From positions 7,184,055 to 7,248,054 of the forward strand of contig NC_058508.1 in the NCBI RefSeq assembly GCF_020382885.2: a stretch of DNA of 64,000 nt, read 5' to 3'. This stretch comes from Scatophagus argus (lineage: Eukaryota; Chordata; Actinopteri; Scatophagidae). A model generated the notes under the pieces. That model searched no databases and was not told the DNA's origin. It saw only the letters and a list, made by a program, of their open reading frames with translations. Of this stretch, positions 35,472 through 46,492 are shown one piece after another; position 1 is the stretch's first letter; every line of letters starts with the position of its first letter. Both the position numbers and the translations under genes were made by a program.

Positions 35472-35504
35472 CTGTAAGGTGCCAGTTGTTTTTCCGCTTT
35501 ATCA

Positions 35505-35660
35505 ATATAAATAAATGAAAATATATAAATATAAAATATAAATTTATATAAAATATAAAATGAAATAAATATAAAATAATATATGAAATGTAAAAATATA
35601 AATTAAATAAATACAATTCGCCGTTATTATTATTATTGTTGTTGTTGTTGTTAATATTAT
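35505..35660. repeat. AT-rich low-complexity block
   Basis: Dense ATAAA/TATAA words (35505-35615) followed by (TTA)n(TTG)n trinucleotides (about 35624-35655), just upstream of aco2. Confidence 0.75.
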
Positions 35661-37283
35661 AGCGTTAGTATTAGCCGGGTACCTAAAAATGTTGTTGAAA
35701 GCAGTTATATTCCCTCCTTTCCTACAGTCCTTCCCTGAACTTTCTATTGACATCTTTGAAAGTTACGTTTCTACATTTCTTTTGCTTGTCCTATAACTTA
35801 ACATCCAGTTACTGTTTGGTATCACCTCACAGAATATGATGCATTGTGAGATCATATTATGCAACATTATAGAAAATTGTTAGCTACAGACAAAACAGAG
35901 AGGGCGTAAATCTCCGCTTCCACCAGCTCCACTTCCACCAGATAACACACTAAAACGTTGTTTACCCAATGACACATCAGTAATGATAATCCAATAACAT
36001 AATAATCAGTTATTCTGCATAAGGTGTGTTTTAAATCTGGATACTTGAAGTAGACCTACAATTTAATGCTATTTTTTTTTTTTTTTTACTGCAACTTAAG
36101 TAAACATTCTCAATTCTTCTACCACTGGAATTATGTTATACACATACTAGGCCTACATCATGTAGCCCACAATATGATATGCAATAAATGAGCATTATTT
36201 TATTATTTGTTTTTATATTAAACACTATTCATAGAAGAACAGAACATAGAGGATATTACTGAAGTAAACAAATGTAAAAATGTTTTGGGCCTTTTTTACA
36301 GGCTAAATTTGCATGCGCTGTTCCCTGGTTGTGTCATTTTTAACATAAGCTTGTTCTGGAATTATTCTGTACCTGGAATACATCACACAATACTTAAAAC
36401 AATACAAAAATATACGTTGTCCTAGAAAATGAAATTATGACGATGTCTAACTTCGGTGTCAATAACCTATAGTATATGCTCTAAATCAATATAAATTTGA
36501 CACCTTTTGTTGTGCAAAATGTGGCTACCCAATTTGCTGATGTAAATGAAGATTTAGGGATACATGCATTTTAATTCAAGTATTTAATTCAAAGAATTGA
36601 ATTCACTTCTTCATATGGTGAATATGAGTTCCATAATCACAACTCATAAGACAGTACTATAGATGCCCACAGTGCAGAAAAGTGTATAGCTGTGTGGATG
36701 CCGAACAACAAAAATATGAACCATGTCTTAGCATTTAATGCTCTCGTTACCCCGCATCATTTAGTGTTAAGAACATCATTTCCCACAAGCGCTTGGTAAA
36801 AGTCAGGTTGCTTTAGCTGCTGAACGGGCGCTGCAGCCCAATAATCAGTGAATCCTCCCCCATTTCAGCCAATGGAGACTCTGTTGCTATCACCACTTAT
36901 ATTTTTAGCATATTGCTCAGCACTGTACAGAACTACAAATGTCCCTCCGCCAATTAAACTAGAGCCCACCAGGCAAACCTGGATTTCACATAATTGGAAA
37001 AGTCATTTCCCCACTAATTTTTGTCGACGTCGCTACTTTTCGATGAAGATGATGTATCGACATCTTGTATAGAGCGTGAGGAGTGACATGTCTTTTTTGC
37101 TTCTTGTGTCTGTGTCAATATGTGGGTTGATATTGAAATTGATATTGTGTATGGAGGTGACATTAATTATTTGCTGACAGTAAAACTGATGCATAAAGAT
37201 CATTATATGGAAAACACCATGGTAAATCAACAGCTTCTAAAAAGTAGTTCCTGTCGTCACGGGCGTGTGGGCGAGTCACACTG
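35661..37283. other. Intergenic region between divergent aco2 and tob2
   Basis: No coding exon is recognisable. In human PHF5A occupies the interval between ACO2 and TOB2; no PHF5A-like cysteine-rich text was seen here. A poly-T run lies at about 36069-36088. The words around 36040-36120 (ACTTGAAGTAG, ACTGCAACTTAAGTAAA) resemble a degraded fish interspersed repeat. Confidence 0.5.
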
Positions 37284-37291
37284 TATAAATA
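37284..37291 (+). promoter_or_regulatory. TATA box of tob2
   Basis: TATAAATA preceded by KLF/SP-like GGGCGTGTGGGCG (about 37261-37273). It lies about 30 bp upstream of the inferred start of an untranslated exon that ends in a strong donor (GTAG|GTGAGT, 37545/37546). The downstream gene on this strand is tob2. Confidence 0.65.
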
Positions 37292-37314
37292 CGCCGGGTT
37301 GTCAAACAGTAAAG

Positions 37315-37545
37315 TTTCCCTGGACCCTCAGTGCGAAGTGTCGGCTGAAGACAAACTGGGGAAGCGGTTGGTTGGTCGTTTTGAATTGGGGCAGCAGTTG
37401 ATAAAACAGCTGTACTACGGTGAAAAATATTGGTCAACATCTGCACGAACGACTCGACAGTTCCGCCTTGAAATCCGAGATAATACAAGGGAATTAAAGC
37501 AGAAACGCCGGAGTATAAGTCAAGCTAGGGCATCAGTAACGGTAG
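37315..37545 (+). other. tob2: Inferred noncoding first exon of tob2
   Basis: From the TATA-predicted start (about 37315) to a consensus GTGAGT donor after 37545. I see no ATG-initiated reading frame of interest inside it; the in-frame open stretch starts without ATG. The matching acceptor is at 40360 (TCACTTTCAG), or at 40340 (TTTGTTACAG), 50-70 bp before the tob2 ATG, giving an intron of about 2.8 kb. Boundaries at the 5' side are approximate. Confidence 0.6.
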
Positions 37546-39574
37546 GTGAGTAATTAAATGCCAGCCGGTGCATGAAATAGGCTAATTCGATTCATATATC
37601 ATTATAGGCGTGTTCATTGACAACGGCATGTTGCTGTGTGTTGGTGTTTGTCTTTCTAGAAGCTTTGTCCATCCACCAAAATGCGCTGACTACAATGAAT
37701 GGCTGTACTGGTTCAGCCAATGAATAAAGACTCAGCGTTTGTTTTTGTCAAGGCACGGTATATGTTAGCTAAAGTGGCCTTCTTAGAGTCTGTACGGCTG
37801 TCACGTTTATTTTCTTTTTTTTTCTTGTTTGTTTGTTTGTTTTTTGAAGGGGATGTTTGTGCAGCCGAGGCACTCTCGTTTTCACTGCTCAGTACACACA
37901 CTCGGTCGATTTACAGCCTTAGTTTTATAATTTAATTAACAGTGACAATTTGGCAAAGATGGATTCTTGACTTAACATGTCAGCTAAAACCGTGTCCTTT
38001 CTGCTCCAGTGCCTTTTGACTGACATATGGCCGTTATCTCCAGGTAGATGCTGCTCCCTTATTATCAGAGCTTGTCATCACACAGGCAAACCTACATGAT
38101 ATTTCTCCAGTCTCACGCAGTTCTTGCATATTTGCCTCCATTATTTGGTATCTTGTAGATGTGCAACGCATTCCCAATTCAAACATCGTCTGCAGATGTA
38201 AATCTGTTCAAAGTCCGGTTTCAAGAAAACTGAATTCAACAAGACAAAAGGGAGAAATCATAATAATCTTCATTTCCTATTGAGGTTTTATGTGTGGTGA
38301 CCACTTCAGTTCAGGCAGACCTCTATATATGTTGCTCTTAACTCTCAAGTATATTATTTATAAGGGGTTTTTGCTTTCATCTGTTGTATTTTTTTGTAAG
38401 ATCACTGTAGATCATTAATAGATGAAAGCTGACATGGAGAGGATGCTTCGAAGTGCTCAGTGTCACACATTAGCACAACTGATAATGAATCCTTGTAAAC
38501 AAAAATAACACTAGAGATTCTGCTATTGATCTGACTTGCAACAACAGGCCTGGAAAAATGAATCCAGCTCTTTAAAGATGATTAATAAATCTGCAGATTA
38601 AGGATGCTAGTTTATAATTTAGACTACGCATAGCTCTCATAAAAGAACAAATCTGAATATGTTAAGTGAACTATTCCTCTAATGTAATTGTGTGTCATTG
38701 AATCTTGCATCTTACTGTTGTCTTTTCATAAGGAGAGCTACAAAGATGCTATAGGTAACTGTGTGCACTAAAGGTTTTTAGTTGTGATGGCTGTTGCAGC
38801 TGATGGCTTGGTGGACTCTCCTGCGCTCAGAGATCCTTTTCTACAGTCACTTTAAATTGTTTTCCACTCAGGTTGGAGAGAAATTTGCACCATAGATAAT
38901 GCAGAATGAGGCCTTATTTATAGCCCATTCAAACCGACCCCCATCTTATCCTTCAATGTCACCTTTTCCATGCAATAGGGGAAATGCAAATCTCGTCTTG
39001 AACTGTCACTCCGGCAGCCCTTCATCCAGCCTGTGCAGCTTTATCTGTAATAACATTAGAATTGTCTTTAATCGTAGGCGTCTTTCTAATCTTAGCTGCC
39101 GAATCCCCATCTGGCAGGGAAGTGAATGTGAGTGAATTGTTTTTGTGTGTGCTGGGAGAGAGGAGGAGTGGGGGTGATCACACGCATTGCATGGTGGGAA
39201 ATGGTGTTCTGTGAAGTGGACTAGCTGTCCTGCCATTTTGCTCTTCTTTCTTTGTGATTCTTTTGGTGTTTTGTTTTGTTTTTTTTTATCTTTTTGCATG
39301 TCTTTATCTTTTGACTCTGCCTGGTGATGAATGGACTGTGTAAAAGCATTAAGCAGGAGGCACTCCATGGAATCAGATTCAGATTATAAAGGATTTGTGC
39401 AGCCCACAGTACAGCATCTGCCACATCTATCACTACATCATGCAGTTGATGAAAACCAAAGTATCACACACATAATTGCTGTGTGTTACTTAATATGAAT
39501 AGAGGTTGTGGTATTAAGTTGTTCACCTCTTACATATATGTTTATATATTTAGCATCTTTATATATATACGTGT

Positions 39575-39610
39575 GTGAAATGACAATAAAGCTCCTTGAA
39601 TCCTTGAATA
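39575..39610 (+). repeat. Retroposon 3' tail in tob2 intron 1
   Basis: GACAATAAAGCTCCTTGAAT followed by a second CCTTGAAT unit is a typical fish LINE 3' end with a TTGAATCC tandem tail. Confidence 0.55.
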
Positions 39611-40049
39611 CAGTACATAAATTCAGTTAAACTGCGATATGTTCCCTTCACCTCTCCGAGGTTTTCTTCATCCAGCTAACAATTATACTGTATATTTGCT
39701 GTTGCTGTATTAATTAAAACTATGTCTTGTGGTTTTATGGTATTTTAATGGCTCACAACAAATTGGACAAGTGTCAAGTTTCTTATTTGAATCATTGTGT
39801 CCCCTCACGGGTCAGAAAATAATTGTCTCAATTTATATCGCATTAAGCAGCAACACGTCCACTGGCTTTCAGATGTGTTGATTTTTTTTTTTCTTTTTTC
39901 ATAAAGCCCCAGTCTATGCCGAGGCCAAATTGTACCTCTCAAATATTATATAAATCAGTTAAGTGTTCACTTCAGTGCTGCGTTTACTAAACCTTTGCAC
40001 TGGGATCTTGCATAATTTTTTGAGTTTATTATGACCAAAAGTGCCTCAA

Positions 40050-40051
<2 letters not shown>

Positions 40052-40086
<35 letters not shown>

Positions 40087-40103
40087 GAGAGAGAGAGAGA
40101 GAG
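40052..40103. repeat. (GT)n(GA)n compound microsatellite
   Basis: GT run about 40052-40081, then GA run about 40085-40103, in the tob2 5' intron. Confidence 0.9.
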
Positions 40104-40409
40104 TATGTATGAGTGAGTTTTAAAATTTTCTCAAATCCTCCTCTGGTTCTTGCTAAGTAAAATGACAATTTTGTTCTGCTTTCTACTTCGCAGTTGGGAC
40201 CTGAAATCATTGTTACATATTTGTGACAACAAAAACCAGTCTGCAACCTGCTGCCCCTGCCTTCAAGGTGCCTTTACCATGGTGACACTAAAAGAATCAT
40301 ACACTTTACAATAAGCCAGAGGAAGAGCTTTTTGTTACAGTTGCATTGCCTCACTTTCAGCATCATCTTGATCACTTCACTTCCACGACGGCGGTAATCT
40401 GGTCCAGCC

Positions 40410-41621
40410 ATGCATCTAGAAGTAAAGGTCGCCCTCAACTTCATCATGTCCTACCTGTACAACAAGCTGCCTCGGCGTCGAGCTGACCTGTTTGGTGAGG
40501 AGCTGGAGAGGATACTGGTGTCTCGTTTTGAGGGTCACTGGTACCCTGAAGCCCCTCTCAGGGGTTCTGCGTTTCGCTGTATTCATCTGGGAGCACCGAG
40601 AGACCCCGTAGTGGAGTTGGCCGCCAAGAGAAGCGGACTGGACACAGAGGAAGTGCGTGCAAATGTTCCTGCCGAACTCAGTGTATGGATTGACCCTTAC
40701 GAGGTGTCCTACCAGATTGGAGAGAAGGGGGCTGTGAAGGTTCTCTACCTGGAGGACCCTCCAGGCCTTGGTTCTGAGAGCGACAGGCCAGAGGGGGTGA
40801 TCAGAGAGGGTAAAGGAGATCCAGAAGCAGAGGAGGCCAAGAGTGTGGGATTCAACCCAGATGCTCAGGTGTTCGTGCCCATTGGAAGCCAGGCTTCTCC
40901 TGCCCTCATGCCATCACTCTCTAGCTCTCCCACGCCTCTGTCTGCCCAGCCCTGCCCTGGGCTCTTCAGTTACCCCAGCTCCAGTACACCTACCGACCCT
41001 GCTGCCCATTCCTCCAACACCTCTACTCCTTCTCCTCCCAGCGGTGGGTTGCCCTACCTCTCCACTCAGCAGCCACCCTCCACTCTTCCCACTGCCCGCC
41101 CTCAGCCCATCACTTTCACCACCGCTAGCTTCGCCGCCACCAAATTTGGCTCGACCAAGATGAAGAAGTGCAGTGGATCTGGGTCGGCAGCTAGCTCTGC
41201 AGTCGTCATACCGCCTGTCCAGAGGATGCTCTCCCGCTCTCCGACCACCATCTCGGGGCCAGAGCTACTCAAGCACAAGCCCCTGTCCCTCTCCTTGCAC
41301 TCCCTCGGAGGTCCCATCGCCAGCCAGCTCTCGCCCAACGCCAAAGAGTTTGTCTACCCAGGATCCCCAGGTCCTCTTTACTTCGATGCTGACACCCAGC
41401 CGATGCAGCCTCATGCCAGCCCATTCCAACCATCCCACACCGTTAACACCCATCCATCCTTTGACCCCTTCTCCAGCCCTCCTCCTACTCAGAGTGTGGG
41501 CATCATTGGCAGCAGTGGAGGAATCCCCTACATGGAGAAGCCGCCGTTTGTCGAGGGTTTAGGAAGTTACAACCTGCAATATCCTAGCCAGTCCTTCCAG
41601 CCTGTTGTGCTGGCCAACTAA
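40410..41621 (+). CDS. tob2: Tob2, BTG/Tob antiproliferative protein, 403 aa
   Basis: Tob proteins bind the CAF1 (CNOT7/8) deadenylase through the BTG domain and poly(A)-binding protein through PAM2 motifs, so they link PABP-coated mRNAs to CCR4-NOT; they restrain proliferation. The coding sequence is one uninterrupted exon, as in the family. The BTG domain (about 1-115) contains [27 protein letters not shown] and [20 protein letters not shown]2 motifs are at 148-157 ([10 protein letters not shown]) and 308-317 ([10 protein letters not shown]). A Ser/Pro-rich linker precedes [23 protein letters not shown] (232-253), and the C-terminus SFQPVVLAN is family-typical. [21 protein letters not shown] and the PAM2 text agree with Tob2 over Tob1. 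Length is somewhat above human (344 aa) because of the linker. The start is the only ATG preceding the BTG domain after the splice acceptor. Confidence 0.96.
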   Translation: MHLEVKVALNFIMSYLYNKLPRRRADLFGEELERILVSRFEGHWYPEAPLRGSAFRCIHLGAPRDPVVELAAKRSGLDTEEVRANVPAELSVWIDPYEVSYQIGEKGAVKVLYLEDPPGLGSESDRPEGVIREGKGDPEAEEAKSVGFNPDAQVFVPIGSQASPALMPSLSSSPTPLSAQPCPGLFSYPSSSTPTDPAAHSSNTSTPSPPSGGLPYLSTQQPPSTLPTARPQPITFTTASFAATKFGSTKMKKCSGSGSAASSAVVIPPVQRMLSRSPTTISGPELLKHKPLSLSLHSLGGPIASQLSPNAKEFVYPGSPGPLYFDADTQPMQPHASPFQPSHTVNTHPSFDPFSSPPPTQSVGIIGSSGGIPYMEKPPFVEGLGSYNLQYPSQSFQPVVLAN

Positions 41622-42126
41622 GCCTTCATTTGTACCGTTAAGAATTGTTGTAGGAGAAGGTGGGTGTGGAACAATGATATTTTCAGTTTTTGTAACAAAT
41701 AAAAACTAATCCAAGCTAAGAATTTGCTTCACTACAACGATTTAAAATACTACATTCACTGAATAGTTTGAGTGTTTTGTTTTGTTCTTCCATAACCCCC
41801 AATCCCACCCTGCCCTTTTGCCTTTTGGTGTTACTCCTCATGTTTTGTGTGTTGGCTTTGATGACAGGAGTGGATCCTCTTTACCTTGAGTCGTTGCCAA
41901 TCTGCATTTATTATTTTGCATTGAATGTTAATGGGCCTTTTTTTTCTTGACTTCTTGTAGTTTAATGGACCCGGCTCTAGTATAGCTCCATTTTGCACTG
42001 CGCTGTCATGCTGTGAAAAGGGACGTTGCCAAGTCCTGCAGAGAATGATGGCTGTGGAAAGCTCAGCACTTTGCTCTGCAATCTGCTCTGCCCTACTTGC
42101 CACAAATACAGAGAGAGGGGCTCTGC

Positions 42127-42153
42127 TGTGTGTGTGTGTGTGTGTGTGTGTGT
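42127..42153. repeat. (TG)n microsatellite
   Basis: About 13 TG units downstream of tob2. Confidence 0.9.
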
Positions 42154-42467
42154 AGTCATGTTTTGTTTTGTTGTGGCACAGCGTGATCAAGAGATTCGAT
42201 GTTTGTGCGGCGGGCCTGTTACCTTTGAAACGCACTCGTGCACAGGCACAATTTAACTCTGTTGTTGTCACCAGGTGTATACTGGAAGCAGTTTATCGTC
42301 AGCAGGAATGTACATGACATGGCTTTAAATGAAATGAGAGCAGTGGAGGGAGCAGAAAGGGATCATTGGGGTGTTAAGGCAGCGATGTAGTAGAATGTAT
42401 TGTGCCTGTCAGGGGAAACTACAGTTGGAAGGTCAGGAAAACCTTGGCAAATGTGAAAAGCAAGTAC

Positions 42468-42496
42468 TTTTTTTTTTTTTTTTCTTTTTTTTTTTA
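42468..42496. repeat. Poly-T tract
   Basis: T-run with a single C interruption within the putative tob2 3' untranslated region. Confidence 0.85.
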
Positions 42497-45400
42497 AGGA
42501 CTATAACCCTGTGCTGATTCCCACAAGGATATAAGCTGATGGTTTCATACATATGTATGCAGAAATATGTGCACATGCACACGATTCCTTTCAGCAGCTT
42601 GTGTGAAGGTGAACAGGCGGATATGGAGGTGGGGGGAGGGGATGCTGCAGTTAAGCAGTAGGGATTGTGATAAATGGCTTAGCATGACTTTGACTATGAA
42701 GGAGAGGTTTTCCGTCTGCCTGGAGAGGAGAGAAGGCAATGGGAGAGATGAGAAGACAGAAGAAGCGGAGAGGGGAAAGTGAGAGAACAAATCGGAGGGT
42801 TCTGTTTCCTCGGTGGCGTGCAGGCTGTATGGGCTTAGAGGGTGACACTTGAAAACCAGAGCACGTTTCTGGTGAGCTTAAATGGACCTGAAGCCAAACG
42901 CTTACACCATTCTCTCCCTCCTCTTGAAATTCTTCCGTGATCTTTTCCTCTGGCTATTGATCTAAAAACCAGAATATACACCCAGCTCAGGTTGCTCTGT
43001 CTCTTTTCCCAGTTGCCGCTGTGTGGATAAAGATACGATGATGAATGTTCTTTATTGGTGTTTGGCTTTTGTTTCTTTATTTGATGGCCTGTCAGATCTC
43101 TGGAAGTCTGCCGCTTATAACTTGTTTACCAGCCGGGTCCATGTGATTGTTGGTTAGTCACTGCAGGGAAGGGTAACCCCCAGATGTCCATTTGAGCTGT
43201 CCAGCACTTTATTACTGGGCTCCTGATGCCGTGTGTCGCCCACAGACGTGAGCGCTAAACCATTCCTTTGCCCTCTGTTTGGTAATGGCACATTTTATTC
43301 AGCTGTCATGAAATGCTTTAGAGATTCAAGCAGGAGCTTCATTTGTATTCAGACACATTAAACTGGTGAGGAGACGATGTCTGTCTGTCTGTCTTGTCCA
43401 TTTATTTGAATGTTTTCTAAACTTGTACCCTTAAATGTTTTTGTATAAGCAGAAACAAGGACCCTTGACTTGTGCTCACGCTGGTTTTGCAATGTGACAG
43501 CTTGTCATATGCATGCAGGTTTTCTGTCCTTTATTTGTTTTCTTTTCATGGGAACGGGTGGGGAGGTACACATCTCTGAAAATGTTCTAATCGTGAGGGA
43601 AAAGATGCATTTATAGTTCTTGTTTTCTAATTTATTTCCAATATTTCTATATTTTTGTTTTTGCAAATGATCACTTACATTTGTATGAGTAAGACATGAC
43701 AAGTCCAGGAATATGTATATAAAAAGTTCTTATGTTTAGATTCTTTGTTTAGTTTCTTACATGCTGAGGTTATTTTTTCAGAAAATAACGTGAATATATG
43801 CAAACTGAGACAAAAATAAAGATGTACAGAATAAAGTATTGAATGTGTATTGTACCTTGTACAGCATTTGTCTAATAAGACGGGTAAATGTATTCATTCT
43901 TCAAGTTGGATTTGGAGTTTAAGATGTGAATGTTTACAGTGGGTTTGTGTAAAGAAAAGATGGCTGATGACTTTCTCTGTGCTCCCAGGGCAGTCTGACA
44001 ACTACTCCCATAGGCAGTGCATTTAAACCAAAAATCTCCACATTTCAGATTAATTTTTGAGTGCAATGACCATTTTCTCTCTTCATGTGAAGTCACTTAA
44101 TGTTGTGTGGTCGCCAAGCTTAATTTTTTCCTGACAAAATGTCTGTCATTGCTTTTCCTCCTCTTTTTCTACGGAAGATGAATTCAGATTTCTATTAACA
44201 AAATATCTTTTAACCTTCCTCCCATCAGATTTAACTTTTTCTCAACTAATTTTTTTCCAGTGGGTTATCATCCCTCCATCAGCCTGACCCTTTGGTCCTT
44301 TGGTCCTGATAAATATAGCCATATGTCCCAGACTGTCTTTGCTTACACAGATGCTCACCCTTCTTCAGTGCAATGTAATGCCATAATTTAAATTACCCTG
44401 AAAGATTAAAGGGGTTACTACCTCTCTGCACCCTGGATAAACAAACAGACAAACAAAAAAAACAATATATCTCCTTGATAGGAAGACGGTGTTACGGCAG
44501 GTTTGGAATGATGAAGGAAATGAATGTGCTGTGAATGTTATTGATCTGTTGATAGTCAGCCCTGTTTGAGATGGCCTGCAGAAAATAAATTGGGGAAACT
44601 GCTCATTTTATTTAGTGGATCTTTGCTCACTTGCACGTTCAAAAGGTCCAAGTGACACCCCCCACCACCACACACATTTGTCATATTATTAAGCATTAGC
44701 GAGGTGTGTTGTTCCTCTGCATACAAATTGGACGGAGAGATCGGAGGGTGTGATCGATTGTCGTAAAGCTGGTTTCCCCCTCACATCTTTAAGAATGAAC
44801 GCTGATTTGTGTTCACTTAAAGAACAGATTAGACGGTGTTTTAAACACGCCACACATCAGCTGTACACGCAGGCTATTCTGCAGTCAGGGCTGAGCATTA
44901 ATGAAGAGGAAAAACAAGAATTTTGTATTCTAATGTCCTTTGCTTATATCAATGTGTGCGTTTTATTTTGCACTTTGGAATATTTCATTGTCATAAAAGA
45001 AGTTTATTTTCTATGTAAAATTTAACATTTAAGAGTAAAATAGATATAATTAAAAGTTCAGATGATGTATAAATATAGTGCTTTCTTTCCTGCCTGTATT
45101 TTATTATTTTTCCTATTTTGTATCTGATCTGTACACCCTGTAGATGTGTAATGAATCTTTCACTACTGAAATGCAATGACCTGTTTTCTGTGCTGCCCCT
45201 CAGGAATGGGGAGTTACTACTGCAGTTTCTTATTGTATCAGATTCTTTTTTAAGTTTGTAATAAAAGAGAACAGACTGGCAAAAATAAGCATGGAAAATA
45301 AGCTAATTGTGTCGTCCTCATTGTTTACGTGCATGGAGAGCCATGAAACATCCTACAAAAATTAATCAGACGTGTAGATAAATCCACTTTTCTCGCGCCG

Positions 45401-45779
45401 CTTGGTGTGTACGTGTCATATACGGTAAGTGCTGAACATACTGCAGATCAGAGATTAGAAAAATGAGATCCCCGAGTCCCTGTGAAAAGCCTCAGATTGA
45501 AATGGTGGGGCAATGTGTCCTCTTATTGCAGTAAACAAACTCAAGTGATGTTTGATCAATAATTCAAAGCATGGATGAAAACGGTGAAAAGACAGATTGT
45601 TCACCACCCACCTCAGCTGGAGCCACCCCAGCAGATATTACTTTGTGTTTCATCATCCACCATTCTGTCTGTCTGTCCTGTGCTCGATTGCAGCCAGCTG
45701 TAAGGCTGTCTCGCCCATGTGAACACGCTGGGCTGTGCTTTCCATAGTAACGTGTAGTGGTGTGATATTAACATGCATG

Positions 45780-46120
45780 GCTGGGCTTCTCCTTGGCTCT
45801 CCTCTACACTCTTCCACATCTCCATCGCCCACTCGCTGCATCCTATCTCCCTCCCTCCCTCCCTCGGCTCACGTCTTTAACTGCATCCCTGTTCTCCATC
45901 TTTCTCCATCCATCCCCTTGCCATCTTGTTTGCCCTGTCTCCACCCTCACTCCTCTGTTCTCATATTCTCCTTCACCCCCCCCCCCGCTCTACCCTCCTT
46001 CTCCCTCTTCAGCACCCCTCTCTCCTCCATCTTTCCTACCACCTGACTCCCCCCCCCCCCCCCGATTCCCAGAGCCCCTCCCTTGCATCCTCGCTTTCCT
46101 TTCTCCCACATACACACTCA
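45780..46120. repeat. Pyrimidine-rich low-complexity tract
   Basis: Strongly biased CT sequence with CTCC/CCCT words and C homopolymers near 45979 and 46049-46062, another near 46408. It separates the convergent tob2 and tef transcription units. Open frames across it are composition artefacts. Confidence 0.75.
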
Positions 46121-46492
46121 TCCCGCTGGTTTCTGAGGCTGCTGCTGCTGTTACGCAACACTGCTCCCCAGTGTGTCGATGTGATCATTACGCAACATCT
46201 CCTACTCCTCTGGAATACTGATGAGCGGTAGGAAGGAGGCAACAAAGGGACAGTGAATAACAACAAGATGTCTGCACTCGTGTGTGCTCATGGGCATCAA
46301 GGATGAGATCAAGGATGAGGAAGACGCTTATATTTGTCCACCAAACTGTGCTTCTTGTGTTATCTATTTCTTTTCTTTGTCTGTTAGCACCAGTGTACTC
46401 CCCCGCCCCCCCCCCCCTCCATCAGTGCTGCTGCAGCTGGTTGATGACTCAGGCAAGGTCAAACCACAGGCTGACATATGATTAAATCCCAA

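Larger units (their letters stand above)
41622..45265 (+). other. tob2: Probable long tob2 3' untranslated region
   Basis: No coding exon here. Plus-strand AATAAA signals occur at 41698-41703 (77 bp after the stop), 43815-43820, 43830-43835 and 45260-45265, suggesting alternative polyadenylation. A perfect Pumilio element TGTATATA is at 43714-43721, about 100 bp before the paired middle signals. TOB mRNAs are known for long regulated 3' ends; which signal is used cannot be decided here. A 91-residue open frame at 44750-45025 has no recognisable product. Confidence 0.5.

Noticed and set aside
37299-37553. 84-residue open frame at the tob2 first exon
   Set aside because: It does not start with ATG and runs past a strong GTGAGT donor; better explained as an untranslated exon.
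44750-45025. 91-residue plus-strand open frame downstream of tob2
   Set aside because: It has an ATG, but no recognisable domain, splice sites or promoter, and probably lies in the tob2 3' UTR.
45793-46221. Pro/Ser/Leu-rich open frames in three phases
   Set aside because: Simultaneous open frames over a CT-rich tract are a composition artefact.
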